Shown: positions 1 through 13,343, counted from the stretch's first letter. The stretch is DNA of 64,000 nucleotides from Lutjanus erythropterus (GCA_020091685.1 CM034598.1:17775362-17839361), one strand, 5' to 3'. The notes: generated by a model not told the origin, from the letters alone. Numbers and translations: made by a program.

Positions 1-160
1 AACTAGAAAGCTAATCTACATCAATTATTAGGTAGCTAGTGACATCTGACTGCTAAAGTTAGCGAAATGGTAGCTAACTAGTGAGCTAATCTACATAAAT
101 AATTAGCTAGCTAGTTAGCTATGCTTTTGTTAACTTTAGCCAACTTATTTGACAATATGT
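1..160 (+). repeat. 75-base tandem repeat at window edge
   Basis: aactag..agctaatctacat at 1-21 recurs at 76-96, giving a 75-base period, with extra taGCTAGCTAGTTAGCTA-type runs at 109-121. The array may continue left of the window. Confidence 0.7.
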
Positions 161-2379
161 CATTTTTACAGGTCCCCCAGCTACATCTTCAACCATTCAA
201 CCATCTTCAAAATTTGGTTAGACAAGCTTTAAGAGCCAAGCGCATAACATATCTAGGTGCAGAAAACAGGAAAGGAGGAAGTTCTGCCAGGTATCAAGCT
301 TGCTCAACTGTTATTGGAGCACAGTGCAAAAGGGGTGGGACTTAGGAAGGATCAGCTGGCATGAACACAAACACATACACACTTGACCTCCATGCGTCAG
401 CCTCCTAGGGTGAAAACTCTGGCTAGCAAAAGTGTTGGGAAATTTTTGTGGATGGACTGGCTGACAGAGCAACCTATAGAGCTGCTAGTCACAGCTAAAA
501 TAAAGTCCTGTTCAGATCTGTTTTTCACTCCTTTGCTTGAAGGAGTGCCAACTTTTCAGGCAGGAGTTTTTTTTTTGTTCCGTGCCCAAGTTCAAATGGC
601 ATTGTTCTCACCTGCCAAAATGAACCAAACAAAAGAAATAAATGCTCCACAGTGTGACTGAACTGCTGTAGACATGACTGGTGTGAACATGCCCTCAGGG
701 TGCTACAAGGAAGCACAGTGTAATCAGAGAGCCAACACATTACATCTGGAGCTGAATCCACATACCTCAAGGGCATGCCCTGCCCTTTCTGAAAGGCTGT
801 GCTTTGCTTTTTGGCTCTCAAGTTCACAGGCCCGGCCTGGTCATCACCCGGACTCTTCTCCCTGCCGGTCTCCAGTGGTAAACTGACCTTCTCTCTAGTT
901 GAGAGAGCAGAGTCATACCATTTCTTTGATTGTAGGCGGAAAAAGTCAGAGGTAATGCACCCTAATGTTCACCTCTGCAAGCTAACTGATCCCTCTATCA
1001 TAGTTGGAAATAGTTCCTTTTGTTTCTTTATACCATATTTAATACTGTTTTCACACCTAAATTAGTGCAAATACGCAGTTTTTTTTTTTTAACCAGCCTA
1101 AACCCACTAAAAATAGGCAATTATCCCATTTCCCACTGCCAGTAGATGAGTTTGCCTTTCTGTTTTTTTCCCTCATGTGCGCTGGGAAGCCAAGACTCAA
1201 CTCATGTCTGTGCAGGAGAGCACAGCAAAATGTGCCTGTAAGCGTGTATGTGTGTTCAGCTTTCAGTTCTTTTATAGTTTGTAACTGCTTCTCTGTAGTT
1301 GGAAGTTTAGTTATTGTCCCGTGACCCTGTTTGTACTTTCAGGTAGTTGATTTATTTCACTGTTTCTTATTCCACAGCTGGATAGGAGTCTTTTTAAGTT
1401 ACTGATGTTAAAAACCCAACATTTCTCAGTTATGCTGCTTTAGAATAAAAGCTTTTAGATAACAAAATACCAGAGGAATTTCATTTTAAAGAATCTGCTT
1501 GATGAGTGCATCGTCAGTAAATGGGTGCAAACTCAGCCTTGTCAAACAGAGTCAGGCCGAGTAGCACATGTGTATGGAAGTGGAGCAAAATAGTCACAAC
1601 AATTACCACTGGAAAGAACAAGCCTTCATTGCGTACAGTGAATGCTACGTGTGGGAATGAATGCTGGATGAATGCTATTGGAAATGGTACACCCTTCCCC
1701 ATTAAGACAAAAGCCAGATGTTAGTGGCTTAAATAAAAGTACAGTAATGGTTACTGTTTACACTTCAGTTATCTTATTTTCCCTCTTTACTCTTTTCTCA
1801 CTTGTTCATTATATACCCTTACTCTGCTGTTGGACTGACTGCAAGGCGCTCCAAATGAGAACACGACTGAGAAGGTCATTCACTCAGCTGTCATAGAACA
1901 GATAAGATCCATGGGAAATGTAGCATGAATGCCATAAACCTCATCTTTATGTGTCATAGATCACACAGTAGTAATCTGTACAGAAGAGGCCTGTATGTTA
2001 TATAATGTCTGAGAAAATTCACTATTCAGATGAGCAGTGAATGTCATCGTGCTGCTCAGAGAATTTCCTTCAAGTAGTCAATCTTCCCTGGATTAGTATT
2101 ACCTAGAGTCCCTGCATGATTTGTAATAATTGGTGATCTTAACCTCCATGTGAACCTGCTGAGTTTTTAAATTGCAAAGTAAAAAATCCATTGCAGATGT
2201 CCAATATATTTCACCAAACACAAGGGTCATCAAAATATCAAGGCTGCTGTGAAAATTATTAATAAGGGCTTTGAAGGAATTTTAGGTTCAAATTCAGGAT
2301 TCGCATGATGTCCCTGGGTAATTCTGGTCCAGTGTGAACAAGGCCGTAGTCCAGCGAATCAGAGCAAGTCTCATTGGAG
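161..2379. other. No gene seen
   Basis: Unique-looking AT-rich DNA with short chance open frames on both strands. Nothing further recognised. Confidence 0.5.
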
Positions 2380-2500
2380 TCTGAGGTTCAGCTAAGTCCG
2401 CTGACGTTCCCGGGGGTCATCTACACAGAGCCGGCTGAGCTGGCGGATCCTGGCCGCTCTGCTTGACCTCCCGGCAGTCTGAAGTAATTGGCAGTCGGAA
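2380..2500. other. CpG-rich patch with short minus-strand open frame
   Basis: About seven CpG dinucleotides in 90 bases (ccgctgacgttcccgggggt, agctggcggatcctggccgc) within AT-rich surroundings. The minus strand reads CQLLQTAGRSSRAARIRQLS then RLCVDDPRERQRT-stop. I recognise no family; splice signals are unconvincing. Confidence 0.3.
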
Positions 2501-2934
2501 ATCTCACCTCTCATCTCCAATAGGATGTGTATGTGCTCAGCATAAAAATAACATGTCTTCCATTTACACTTCAGAACACCGGCTTGTGGTGTCATTGAGC
2601 TTTTCCAGGGGAGAAAAAGAAAGTCGAGGGTATAGGTGAGTTCATTGTCTTGTATTTGTCTCTACTTAGGCGGATCGATTGTGTGTTAAAAAGATAATCA
2701 TAGTGAGTGTTTTATGGTCCTTACCACTGGAGATTCATGTGCATGTCTGAAGAACTTGACTTTATGAGGTGTGAGACGTCCCAGTTTTATAGTGACCCGT
2801 AGGTACAACAGTTTGAACAATCTGTCATTATCTTTTTTTTAATATTGTATAAATCTTCACTACTTTGGTATCCTTTACTTAAAAGAAAAGAGATTAAATG
2901 CACAATAAATGCAGAAAACAATTCTCCCCCCAAA

Positions 2935-3175
2935 GACAAAAGATGTTATATGATGATGTCGTGAAGTAGCATGGAACTATGGGAGCTGTTTTCTTCATTG
3001 TTTAACAACCACCAAGCTAATGAAAATTCAAATGAAATGCTTCATGCGTCATGTTCATGGACAAGGTGATAATAACATTTTATTCACGCTACCTTTATTC
3101 ACTTCCTTCCTCGCTCTGAAGTATCAAATGTATTCCATGTTTTTTTTAACAGAAGTTATAGCAGCTAGCTAGCAA
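2935..3175 (+). repeat. Family A dispersed repeat, copy 1
   Basis: Collinear with 44720-44940: aaaagatgt..., gatgatgtcgtgaagtagca, tgtttaacaaccacca, atggacaaggt, cacttccttcctcgctctga and agaagttatagc. Divergence is high, so the copies are old. Confidence 0.65.
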
Positions 3176-3983
3176 CAGCTACCAAGAAATGCACCATTGC
3201 CTTGAGGAAATTACAGACTTTTCTGCATTTAAAGATTGTTGGAAACAATTGGAATATTGTAAGCTTACAAATCTTACAGATTATAGCTTTAAAGAAGCAA
3301 TTATTCAGTGACAGTATCTTTCCTGTAACACTCCTGTATTTTCCAAAGCATGTTCGCATGATGACTGTATCATGTTAGCATTCAGCGCATAGATGCATAA
3401 TAGAACTGGATATGACCACTCAGTCTTGCTTCCAATTTTTCTTAGTGGCCACTTGTAGCTTTGCAGTGAAAAAGTCCCCTCCAGCCAAGAAAGCATCTTC
3501 CTTTTTTATTTTATAGAGAGGCGTCTGCTGACTGGACACCTCCAACTGCATCGAAGTCACCTACGACTCTTCCTGTTATGAATTTTTGATCCATGAGGGT
3601 TTTATATTTATGACATTATCACAATGTAAACTATGAGAAGAACGGGAGACTACAGTGGACTACATAAAACGGAAGTAAACCCAGAAGCCAAAAACCTTTT
3701 TTAGTGTATGCACTAGGCAAGCAATCAGCGCCATGTTTGGGTCGGAATCCAGTTTGTTAATGTTAATGTTTAGCTTGTCATTAGTTTTTGGGCGTTGGTT
3801 CAATTTCTTTTCACACAGAGAAAAATCCTGGGATGCAGGTCCAAGACGGTAAATACGGGAAGAATATCCTGTTCTCTGGACTAGCATATAGTGGTATATT
3901 TCTGTGAGAGAATCAGTACTATGCATGTTAACATGGAGCAACAGTAGAGTTGGCGTTTCCTCATAACTGTAGCAATTATCTAG

Positions 3984-4080
3984 GCCAGGGGTTCCCAGAT
4001 GGTGTACCGTGGCACACTGGTGTGTTGTGAGACAAGTCCTGGTGTGCTTTGGGGATTCGTAACAACCACCAATTACAACA
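3984..4080. mobile_element. hAT-like terminus, single end
   Basis: ccaggggttcccagatggtg followed by accgtggcacactggtgtg looks like a hAT terminus and subterminal region. It runs into the second family A copy; no partner end was seen. Confidence 0.3.
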
Positions 4081-4199
4081 TACTACATACTACACAAAAT
4101 GTTATGAATACATTTTTAATTTACTAAATCAGTACGTTGTACATGCTCATTTCCCAATACAGCGGCAAATTGCAAACACTAAATAAATTCCTTTAAAAA

Positions 4200-4560
4200 C
4201 CTTGTGTCAAAGCGAACCCCAGTTTTAGCAATGATGCAGTTGACAGCTAGCATCAGCCACACTTGGGTTTTGGGATTTGGGTTTGTGATGAAAATCTGAT
4301 TTAACTTAGGCAGAAGTCATGTTCACAGACTAAGTTTTATTCATGTTACATTTAGTCACATTTGCAGACTTCCTTCTTCCCTCTCTGACATGTCTGATAT
4401 ATGTTGTGTTTCCCTAGAAGTTATCACAACTAGTGGCAAATAGGAAAAAGCACAGATACTTTGAATAAATCACTGTTTTTGGGGTTATGACCATTATAAG
4501 AAACATTTGGGATAATCATAGTACAATAAATATCTAACATAGATACAGTGGCTTTAAAGG
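4200..4560 (+). repeat. Family A dispersed repeat, copy 2
   Basis: Collinear with 44800-45050: tgatgaaaatctg, acatttagtcacatttgcag then acttccttc, ctgacatg, agaagttatcacaact, ttgaataaatcac and gaaacatttgggataat. An aacaaccacca piece at 4060 may be the start of the same copy, separated by other sequence. Confidence 0.6.
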
Positions 4561-4569
4561 AAAAGTTTA

Positions 4570-6639
4570 GCATTGTATTTGATTATTTTCTGAGAGCTAA
4601 ATGATAACATTTATATTGCTCTCATAAATGTACATTGTTTGGAGCTGGAGAAACTTCATGTGGACAAAATCATGCACGGGTTATGATCCACAGGTTCCCG
4701 ATCTCTGTTCTGGGCGGTATGTGTGCACACCTATAATACATGTTACAAAGACATGCAGCCGGTCCAACACACACCTTCACATATGACTGAGCAGCTCTCT
4801 TTGCTGTTTATTTATTCAGTTAAGCCATGTCTCTCTCACAGGGTGACCTTGTCGCTTTCACATCTGTCTCATTTCATGACGATCTCTGCCATCGCACCTT
4901 TCATATTTTCACACAGAGGGACCACTGAACTATTCACTCTGCACCTTTTCCTCCAACCTCCCAACACACACAGACACACACACCATGAAAGAGAGTAGAA
5001 CCCCATTTCCAATGACACATCTCAGTTTGCAGTATGCATGACCAACCTTGCCATTATCTCAACGCAGAAATAATTTGAGTGTCAGATGTTTCGTCAGGGA
5101 GCAGAAATTATTCACCCTGTCATAGACCATGGAGTTCAGATGGGTGTTGCGGAGGGATGTTAAATTTAGTCCCTGTATGAAAATTACAGTGGTGATGGGA
5201 GAGATCTGACCAGGAAAATGAGGCTTGTGACTTATGGTCGTACAGATCAGCTTTTTAAAATGTGATGTGTTATCCCAGTTTCAAGATCGTTACAGCAAAG
5301 TCCTATTATCTCTGCTAATGACCTCATCATTCAAAGTGAACAAGCTTTATTCACTCCCCTCCAGATTCACAGAACAAAAGGCCAGACTGGGGGGGAGAGC
5401 TGAGTGGGTTTTTTTTGTTTTTTTTTTTACGACAAGCCCACAGGAAATCATCGACCACTCACTGCTACTTCTCGAGTGCTATTGAGTGGAAGTTGAAGAA
5501 GTTCACCGCACAGTTACACAATCTGTTTCTTTTCAGCTTGCCTCAGCTGGAATGATGGAGTAGAAAAGATATTTCATCAATTGAAACTTAAGAAAATGGT
5601 CACTTTGAGAAAAACTCCCTCTAGACAAAAATGTCTTGACAAGAAACATCACGCTAGGAAAGTAGGATTTATAAATGGCAATTATTGTACAAGCCTCCAT
5701 TTCGGGTGCTCCTACATATCATCCTGACTGACTACTGACAATTCTCTGGGTAGTTTGCCAGATGGGCAGCATTATTGGGGAAGCTGGTTTCCTTGAACCA
5801 ATGGTTCAATCGATCACACAAAATACTGAATTCTGACCTTAGTTTTGGTACCGAGGGAAATGTGCGGTGCAGAAAACTGAAAAATATCTTTCCAGATGCA
5901 GGGTTAAAAGGCTGGAGAAATTTAACAGAATAAACTAGACAGCTCGACTTTCACTTTGCGCCCACCTACAGGTTCTGTGATTGACAAGTGCATTAAACCC
6001 TCAGCAATCAAACAACAGGCTCCATCAGCTGTTGGCTCAGCGTGATGGAGAACAAAAAGGCTGCAATATCTGATTAGACTGAATGACACCACAGCACAGG
6101 TTAGCCGGCACACCAGGGACAGCGTGTTTACAAAGCTGCGGCCGCAACGTCGTAACCTGACTATAGCAACATTACAGTCAGCCAAAACAATGGTCTAAGA
6201 CAGCTCTGAGGGCATCAATATTTAACCAAGGAGGCAGCCAGACAGAAAGCGCTTGTCCTGGTTTATCTCTCACCGGGGAGCTCAGGCACTCCAGCAAGCT
6301 AACTGCATTACATTACTATGCAGGGGTGTAATTTACACCTTATTCCTTTGACGGCACTCAAGGAGGAGAGAGTGCATGTGCCCAGACGTGCCCAGACATG
6401 CCTTTTGAACCAAAAGTGCAACAAAGGCAACACTCTACTTAGCTCTTATCAGTGGTGTGAGGTAGTTACAGACGAGCCCAATTCCAAGCTTTCGTAACGG
6501 GCCCTGCTACATGTTAGTTGCTCGTTATGAAGCATGTACCGGGCCAGATTTTGTCGTTCTGGGGCCTAAGGCAAACACAGGCAGGAGGCCATCCATTTTC
6601 AATCCTTCAATAAATCATTTATGGAAATAAACTTGTATA
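4570..6639. other. No gene seen
   Basis: Short CA-rich run near 4965-4983 and T tracts near 5410. The region 6000-6190 is more GC-balanced, includes gcggccgc near 6141 and a chance minus-strand frame of 87 codons; possibly conserved, not recognised. Confidence 0.5.
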
Positions 6640-7400
6640 AATGGTGGCGTCCTGAGGATAAATTTAGGAGTCTCACAGCTAGGCCTGGTTGATATAGCTG
6701 AAAAGTCTATCACAATAGTTATAGCTGTTCATGCATCCATATTCAGCAGCATAGCGTCCCTCTCCTCAGCAACACTTTCCAGCTGCTCCACCTTCGCTGG
6801 CTCCATTCAATGCAGAAGGGAAACAGTACTACTCCAAGTTTCCTCCGTAGGTCCAAGTCCCTCTCCCTCTAGATAGTTATCATACTTTAAAAAATCCAAA
6901 AAACACACCAGCAAGCTGGCCTGCCCATTCTAATCTGCGCTCATTTGCAAGCTGTTGTCTCATATGTCACTCAGTGGTGTTTCTCACTTGTCGATGGGGC
7001 AACAGAAAAACACACCTGTGAAATGATTGGCTATTGGTGTGTCAGTGTTGACGCCAAGAGATATGTAAGTACACACGAGGTGTGTCTGTGAAATGATTGG
7101 CTGTTTGCATGTCACTCGAGGCTCGCTGATGTGCTTTCATGGTTGGTTGTATTCAATGCATTCTATCAAATATTTTGTCAAAGTACTTTCTCATCACTAT
7201 TGATGACATGTCTATCACCAATAGATATTGCTATTGTTTTATCACCCAGGCCTACTTACAGCCTCAGGAAAGAAGCGGTTCTGAAGTCTGGTCTTTTGCC
7301 AGATGGCAGAGGTGTGAACAGGCTGAGACTGGGGTGGATATTGTCTTTTATGATCCCCCTGCTTTCTCTGTTTTCAGCACCACTGGGGTACCTTTTTCTT
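6640..7400. repeat. Older dispersed repeat split by the hAT at 6680
   Basis: Removing the hAT joins aggagtctcacagc to ctcaggaaagaagcggttct and then tgccagatggcagaggtgtg and actggggtgg. That order resembles a repeat I remember as widespread in fish (cagcctgaggaaagaagctg...). Its class is not certain. Boundaries are approximate. Confidence 0.5.
6680..7254. mobile_element. Non-autonomous hAT element with near-exact 8-bp target duplication
   Basis: Terminus TAGGCCTGGTTGATA at the left and, inverted, TAGGCCTGGGTGATA at the right. Flanks are CTCACAGC (6672-6679) and CTTACAGC (7255-7262), one mismatch. Length is 575 bases. A doubled segment lies inside: tgtgaaatgattggct occurs near 7017 and again near 7088. 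No coding capacity. Confidence 0.85.
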
Positions 7401-7529
7401 TCTTTTTTTTTGATGGAAAATATCTGTACACCATGCAAAGCCATTTATTTACACGAATTGGGAACTGTCCTGCTGAACCGTTTAGTAAGATCCCTGAATA
7501 GTCCATGTTAGTTGGGAGGCTATGAGACA

Positions 7530-10500
7530 CTCATTAAGAATTCTGATGCCATTTTATCAAATGATTTTTAGAAAAAGATAATTATTGAAAAGTAAAAAAA
7601 AAAAAAAATCTTAACCATAGGTGTGTGTGCGTGTGCCTTATTACCATAATACCATACCTATATGTATTTTACCAACAATGTGTTTATTTCCTACATTTAA
7701 ATTAATGATTTAGGCTATTGCAGTAGAAAAGTGGAGAGGTAAAAGAGAAAGCTATCAGAACCATGTCAATCAAAGAGGAGCAGTATGGTGCTGAAAATGA
7801 TTGCTGGCTTTAACAAAAGGCATTTTTGGTGTAATAACCACACAGGTGCACTCCTACTTGATATAAAAGCAAGATATGATAATAAAATAAAGCTTATAGC
7901 ACATGACAAAACAAAAGAGAGCTGCAATATTTAACAAAAAACAACACTGTGTCCCAAAAGCTGGCCAGCTACACACAGTCTGCATAAACCCCATAAAATG
8001 ACCAGAATGTCGCTCATCAAGTCAGATAAAATTACCTTAATACCATCTTATTATTCACGACAAGCAGCGCACACATTGGCTTCACCCATCTGAGAAACAT
8101 ATACACAATGAAACCTACCTGTTAAAAAGGAGCGCGGCAGCTCATCAGATATCTCAAATCCCCTTGAAAAAAAGCATTTGTACTCCCCTTTTTGAAAGGC
8201 ACTTGACAAGCCTTGTGAATTCCTAGAAAATGTGTTTAATAGTCAAAAGCTTGTCAGTTTTGACAGGTTTTGCACCTAAACTAGCTATCATTGTATTGTT
8301 TTGTCACATGATCAAATGGATACATATTACCCAGCAGTCATCGTTGCGTATCTGTATGACAAAAGTACCAGAGAAAATAAGGAATTATTCATTCAATTTA
8401 ATAGATTGTCATAGCTCATTCAGAGTTTTTATAGCTTATAGATTTTAGAATAAGCATATCATTTTGTTATAGACTGCTTCTGACAATTTTACTAAAAATT
8501 AATGGAAACCATGATATTAAGGGGCATATATACCAAATTGCTAGTTCAAATTAACACAAGTTCTGCTGACAACACAATGTTGGAGGGCCTGTTCCCTCTA
8601 CGGGCCCTCGACCCTATGGGCCCCAGTGCAGTTGCACCGCCTGCACTGTCTATATTTATGCCCCTGGCTCAAGCCAAACTCCCAGGTGTGTGGAATATTA
8701 TAAAAAATAACTCTCAAACTGTTGAAGCACTGTGGATTAATACTGTATGAATTCACAGCTGGTGATCGTTATAACAGACCTGTAATGCTTTTTCACTGTT
8801 TTACAACATTGTACTGCCGAATGTTAAAAGACCTTGAAATCAGGACACAGACATGCTCTAATATGCCTCTGTAATATTTCATGATCAATAGCCTCAGGGT
8901 GCCTTGTCTAAATGAGATGTTTACTTTTCAAATGGAATCTGAAATGCAAAGTAATTCATTATGCAAACATGCTGACTCTTGGTGTTTCGTTCGCGTAGAT
9001 AAGCTCCTTTAAAGTGGATCTCTTGTAAATGTCAGCGAGGAAGCTTTGCAGAATACGAGCACTGCTACAGTAAGTGATTTCCGTTTGCAGTGTAGAGGAG
9101 CTTAGATCCCAGAGCACTGAGTATGTGAGAGCTGTATATTTTTGTGAATATACTGTACCTGGATGTGCATTTTTCTGAGGTTACTGATTAGATTTCCTCT
9201 GGTGCCTAAATGGAACAATTACGTGTAAATGTATGTGAGGCACGTTCGGTGTTCAGAGGCACACTGGCAGATTCAAGTGTGCTGATGGATTTAAAGTCCT
9301 GCTTAATTGGATGGAGAGAATTGATGGTCTTCTCCTCTCTCTCCATCAGTGAGTGGGTAGTGCTAAACAACCTGAGCTGCTCTCTCTCTCTCTCTCATGC
9401 TCTCTCTCTCTCTCTCTCTCGCTGACATTTTAATGCATTTCATTGTCATTGAAAATGTTGTATATTTCTTCCAAAAGAGCTGCTTTAATTGTGCACTTCA
9501 ACCTGTCCTCTGTCTTTCAAAGTCAGGAAGAAAATGCCACAGACCACTTGCTGCATGTCAGGTTAGCATGAAAGAAGCACTGTGGGTGGATTAACATTTT
9601 GTATATTTAGTTCTCAGCAAGAAACGGCTGATGCCTTTGCCTGTATAAAAGGCGACAGGTTTTGTATCCAACATGAATATTTCTTTTGTTCTCCAGTTAA
9701 ATTTTTGTATGCAAGATCGAAGTCTATGAGGAGTTGTATGTCTTTTATATTGAGCTTATTTAAATGTGACTGCACTCCACGTCTGTGCAGAACTCCACCT
9801 ACTGCATACTTGACCTCTGTGACTGGTCCTCTGGCTGGATTAACCTCTTGGAGCTGGTCAGGTTTTGGGGGGGTTGGCGGTGTACAAGACAACCACTGTA
9901 GGCGATGTGGCTACGTAGTGCATGATACGGGAGGTAACAGTGGTTAATAAAGCGGTAAACAGCTAGTAGCCAGAGAGTTGGGGCATGTGCTATCTGACTC
10001 TATGTCAGCGGTGAAACACTGGAGACACCGAGTCCGCCGAAAAAAACAAATCCTTGGCCCTTTTTGAAAAAGTTCCTGTGCTGTATAGCTAGCTGAGCTA
10101 ATGCTAGCAGCTCAGAGAGGAGAGGCTCTCTCCACTGTGTGACTGTCAGTACATATCCATAGCCCTGCTGTTTCTCAAGGGATCAAATGCAGGTGGAACT
10201 TCTGAAATATATGAAATATATTAAGTAAAGGTTTAGCAAAAAACAGTGCAAACTCCTGTGAATGAGGAGCCTCAATCAGCATATATATTTGGAAATGAGC
10301 GCTTTTTAACAGCCTCCCACTCAAGAGAGGGGGCTGGGGGAGGTTAGAGGGTATTAACTTGCTTTTTTTAGATATAAATTTCATAACGTAGAGGCTCCCA
10401 AATGATGGACTCTATGTAAGCGTTGGCCTTACAAGTTTAAGGATCATGTTGGTGGTGTTTTGAGCCATAATTTGTAACATAATTTAGTTCACAACTCAAA

Positions 10501-10929
10501 AAGCATTTTTAAATGTGCAGTATCTCTCTAAACAGTTTTCCTCCAGTGATGTTTCCAGAGGAAGCAGAGCAGACTGACATGGAGTGCAGAGCATGATAAG
10601 AAACAGAAAATCACATGAAATACAATCTTTTATTACTGTTGGCAGAGAGTGATTCAGAGGTTCAGTGAGATAGAGGAGAAGGAGTCAGAAGCACAGCGAA
10701 AGAGACGATTAATCAATAAGACAAACTGTGACCAAAAACCTAAATAACCATGCTCCACCTCATTCTGAATGCAGACATGGATCCAAGCCATCTGTGTATA
10801 TATGCTGAACCTGTGTGCATGGAACAGCCGGGACGAGTCAGAGTCACATTGAGCCGAACCAATCTCAGATAGGTGTAAACAGGGAAAGTGGGGCCACAGA
10901 GACGCACCTACTTGAGTTGATTGAGTCAG
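7530..10929. other. No gene seen
   Basis: Holds the CT microsatellite and a short piece at 8580-8665 (gggccccagtgcagttgcac) that may be repeat-derived. A good donor, GTAAGT at 9073, has no open exon before it. Confidence 0.5.
9380..9420 (+). repeat. (CT)n microsatellite
   Basis: Two CT runs (9380-9396 and 9401-9420) separated by a short atgc break. Confidence 0.9.
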
Positions 10930-11190
10930 GAACTCTGTGAGGCACGTGGGCCTCACACATAACCAGGACCTTAATAGTCTGGCCATGCTTTACGCAATGG
11001 GCTATCGTGATTGACATCCCTGCAGCCGTGACATCAGGGCCACAGTATTTAATTAAATGGCAGCTGGATATACGATGTCCACAGATGAACGGAGCCCCAG
11101 AGGAATTAGCCTTATTATTGGTCATGAAGGATGGAGGGATGGAAAAATGGCTGATAGACTTGATTGATAGAAGAACGAGGAAACCAGACA
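10930..11190. promoter_or_regulatory. Candidate conserved non-coding element
   Basis: Unique, non-repetitive block with balanced composition (gctttacgcaatgggctatc, cagtatttaattaaatggca, gaggaattagccttattatt). Both strands are open over about 100 codons, but neither product is recognisable. Function is inference. Confidence 0.28.
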
Positions 11191-11338
11191 CTTTCCAAGT
11201 CAGACTAGTAATACACTATTCACCATGGGTTCAACAAGAGATTGGGTCATGTTTAGCATCATTTACATGTGATGCTGTAGGCAAGTCAAGGCTGTCAAGA
11301 CTCACAGTAGCATGAAAACATGAACACACCATACTACC

Positions 11339-11377
11339 AATAATAATAATAATAAAATAATAATAATAATAATAATA
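11339..11377 (+). repeat. (AAT)n microsatellite
   Basis: About twelve AAT units with one AAAT interruption, about 60 bases left of the hAT nest. Confidence 0.9.
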
Positions 11378-12211
11378 CTCCAAAGTCTGACTTCAGTTCA
11401 TCTTCCTGTGGACTGTTCAGGCTAAGATTGTGTTAAAAACATGTAGGGCTGCAGCTATCGAATATTTTAGTAATCGAGTATTCTACTGAAAATTCCATCG
11501 ATTAATCGAGTAATCGGATAAAACATATTTTTGTTTAGTTAAAGAGCAATTATAAATATACATGAGAAAATAAGACATTTCACCTAATAATAAACCATTG
11601 GTTTCCTTTTTTAGACAATCAATTTCTTTATTTTTAGATGCACATTGTTTAAAAACCCTGAACTTACACCAGCTGACCAAATTCACTGCCTTCACTCAAA
11701 AACACTAAGGATCTTACCAAGAAATTTTCTTATTTCTAACCTAAAAATGTCATTACACCTGATAACACACATCACTTAAAAGGTTAGGTGTTTTTCCCAC
11801 GTGTTTCAATTGAACTTTCATTTGTGTCAAGCAAATTTTAAGTTCTAGTTAAGTTTTAAGTTAAAGTCTTGATAAGATTTTGGGTTTTTGCAGTGTTCAA
11901 AATAAAATTATGATACCTGCTGTATTGGAGCACATTAGGCACCAGTGCTACTTGATGTTTTATCCATCAATGACTACTGAGCTAAAATTGACAACTATCC
12001 AGTTAGCTTTATTATGTTTTTATTTTTCACCCTCATCACTCTACAGCGCTGTGTTTTTACAGATTAAATAAAGCCTGTATGAAAGGCACGTTAGCCACGC
12101 ATCGACAGTAGTCATAATTAATAGAAACCTAGTCCTCCGCAGGGCTAACGTTATGTTAGCAAGGTACAGTAAAGTTAATCTCATTAATTAGCGCAACGTT
12201 AACTTAATAAC

Positions 12212-13335
12212 TAGTGCTGTCAGGCGATTAAAAAAATTAATCTAATTAATTACAGGATTTGTAATTAATTAATCTAATTAATCGCATTTTAATCTCATAT
12301 CTGCTAAAGGTCCCCAAATAAAGAATTTGAATTCTAGGACATTACAAAATTGTAGTGCATGACTAATCAATTGAATACACAAGGTACAAATCACTGCGTT
12401 CTTGTTAATAGTCCCGTCTTTGTTCTTTTTATAAATAAACTTGCCGTTCAAAGGTCCAAGTAAGCTTGCCTCGCTCTTAGGGGTGCAACGGATCAAAAAT
12501 CGTATCACGGGCTTGAGTCACGGATCGGATCATTTTTTGGATCAGCAAAAAAGAAAAAAGTGGTGGGATTAGAGTTAAATTATTTTAAAAATGCACTTGT
12601 CTTTGATCTTTGTCTGTCTGTAATTATCACCATAGTTATGTGATGTAATAATAATGATAATAGTAATGATAATGGTAATATATTAAAAACTTCAAACGTA
12701 TACAGTGCTGTACTATGTATATACTATACATATATTAGATCATTATACACTGTACAGTATAATATACAACTACGCTCTGTAGTCTGACTCAATGTCCCGC
12801 CTACAGCAGCACATCTGATTGGTTAGAAGTCACGATCAATCAGCAGACACAGTGTGTGACAGACGGGGTGAGACAGAGCTGCACCGGTGAGCAGAGAGGA
12901 GCTGTGTAGAAGTTAAGACAGCTGATATCACCAAAGTTTCAATGAACATCACAGTTTTATGATCTGTTTCTTTGTGATAGCAGAGTTACATCGGTGAAAA
13001 AAGTTACGGTCTGGATTTCACTCAAGGCGATTTGACGGCTTTTAAATCAGTCGCTCTTCACAGAGATGCGCTGCACACAGCAGCATCTGTCCTCTTTTCA
13101 CTGCAACTCTGCATTGAGATTTCTGGTATTATAACTTATACAAAAGTAACAGTGACAGTAAAACTATGATGCTCACATGTGGTCCGCGGATCACACGCGT
13201 GCCGAACTCAATGGGCCAAATTTAAAATGCTTGCGCATTGACTTGCCACCCATGATTAATTGCGTTAATTTTTATAGCGCGTTAATTTGCAGCGTAATTA
13301 ATTAATCTAATTAACGCGTTAAACTGACAGCCCTA
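12212..13335. mobile_element. Nested non-autonomous hAT element with 8-bp target duplication
   Basis: Ends TAGTGCTGTCAGGCGATTAA and, inverted, TAGGGCTGTCAGTTTAACGC are flanked by exact TTAATAAC at 12204-12211 and 13336-13343. The terminal regions are dense in ATTAATTAAT. No transposase frame is present. It sits inside the hAT at 11444-13768, so it is the younger of the two. Confidence 0.92.
12478..13205. mobile_element. Probable third-level hAT fragment inside the nested element
   Basis: TAGGGGTGCAACGGATCAAA at 12478 is the left terminus of a different hAT group in fish, followed by CACGGATCGGATCATTTTTT. The right part has ggatcacacgcgtgccgaac near 13186 but no matching TGCACCCCTA end, and no target duplication is visible, so the right end seems lost. 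The right boundary is approximate. Confidence 0.45.
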
Positions 13336-13343
13336 TTAATAAC

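Noticed and set aside
9000-9075. Strong GTAAGT donor with a possible exon before it (tttcgttcgcgtag acceptor)
   Set aside because: All three frames from that acceptor meet a stop before the donor; a very short exon from an inner AG is possible but unsupported.
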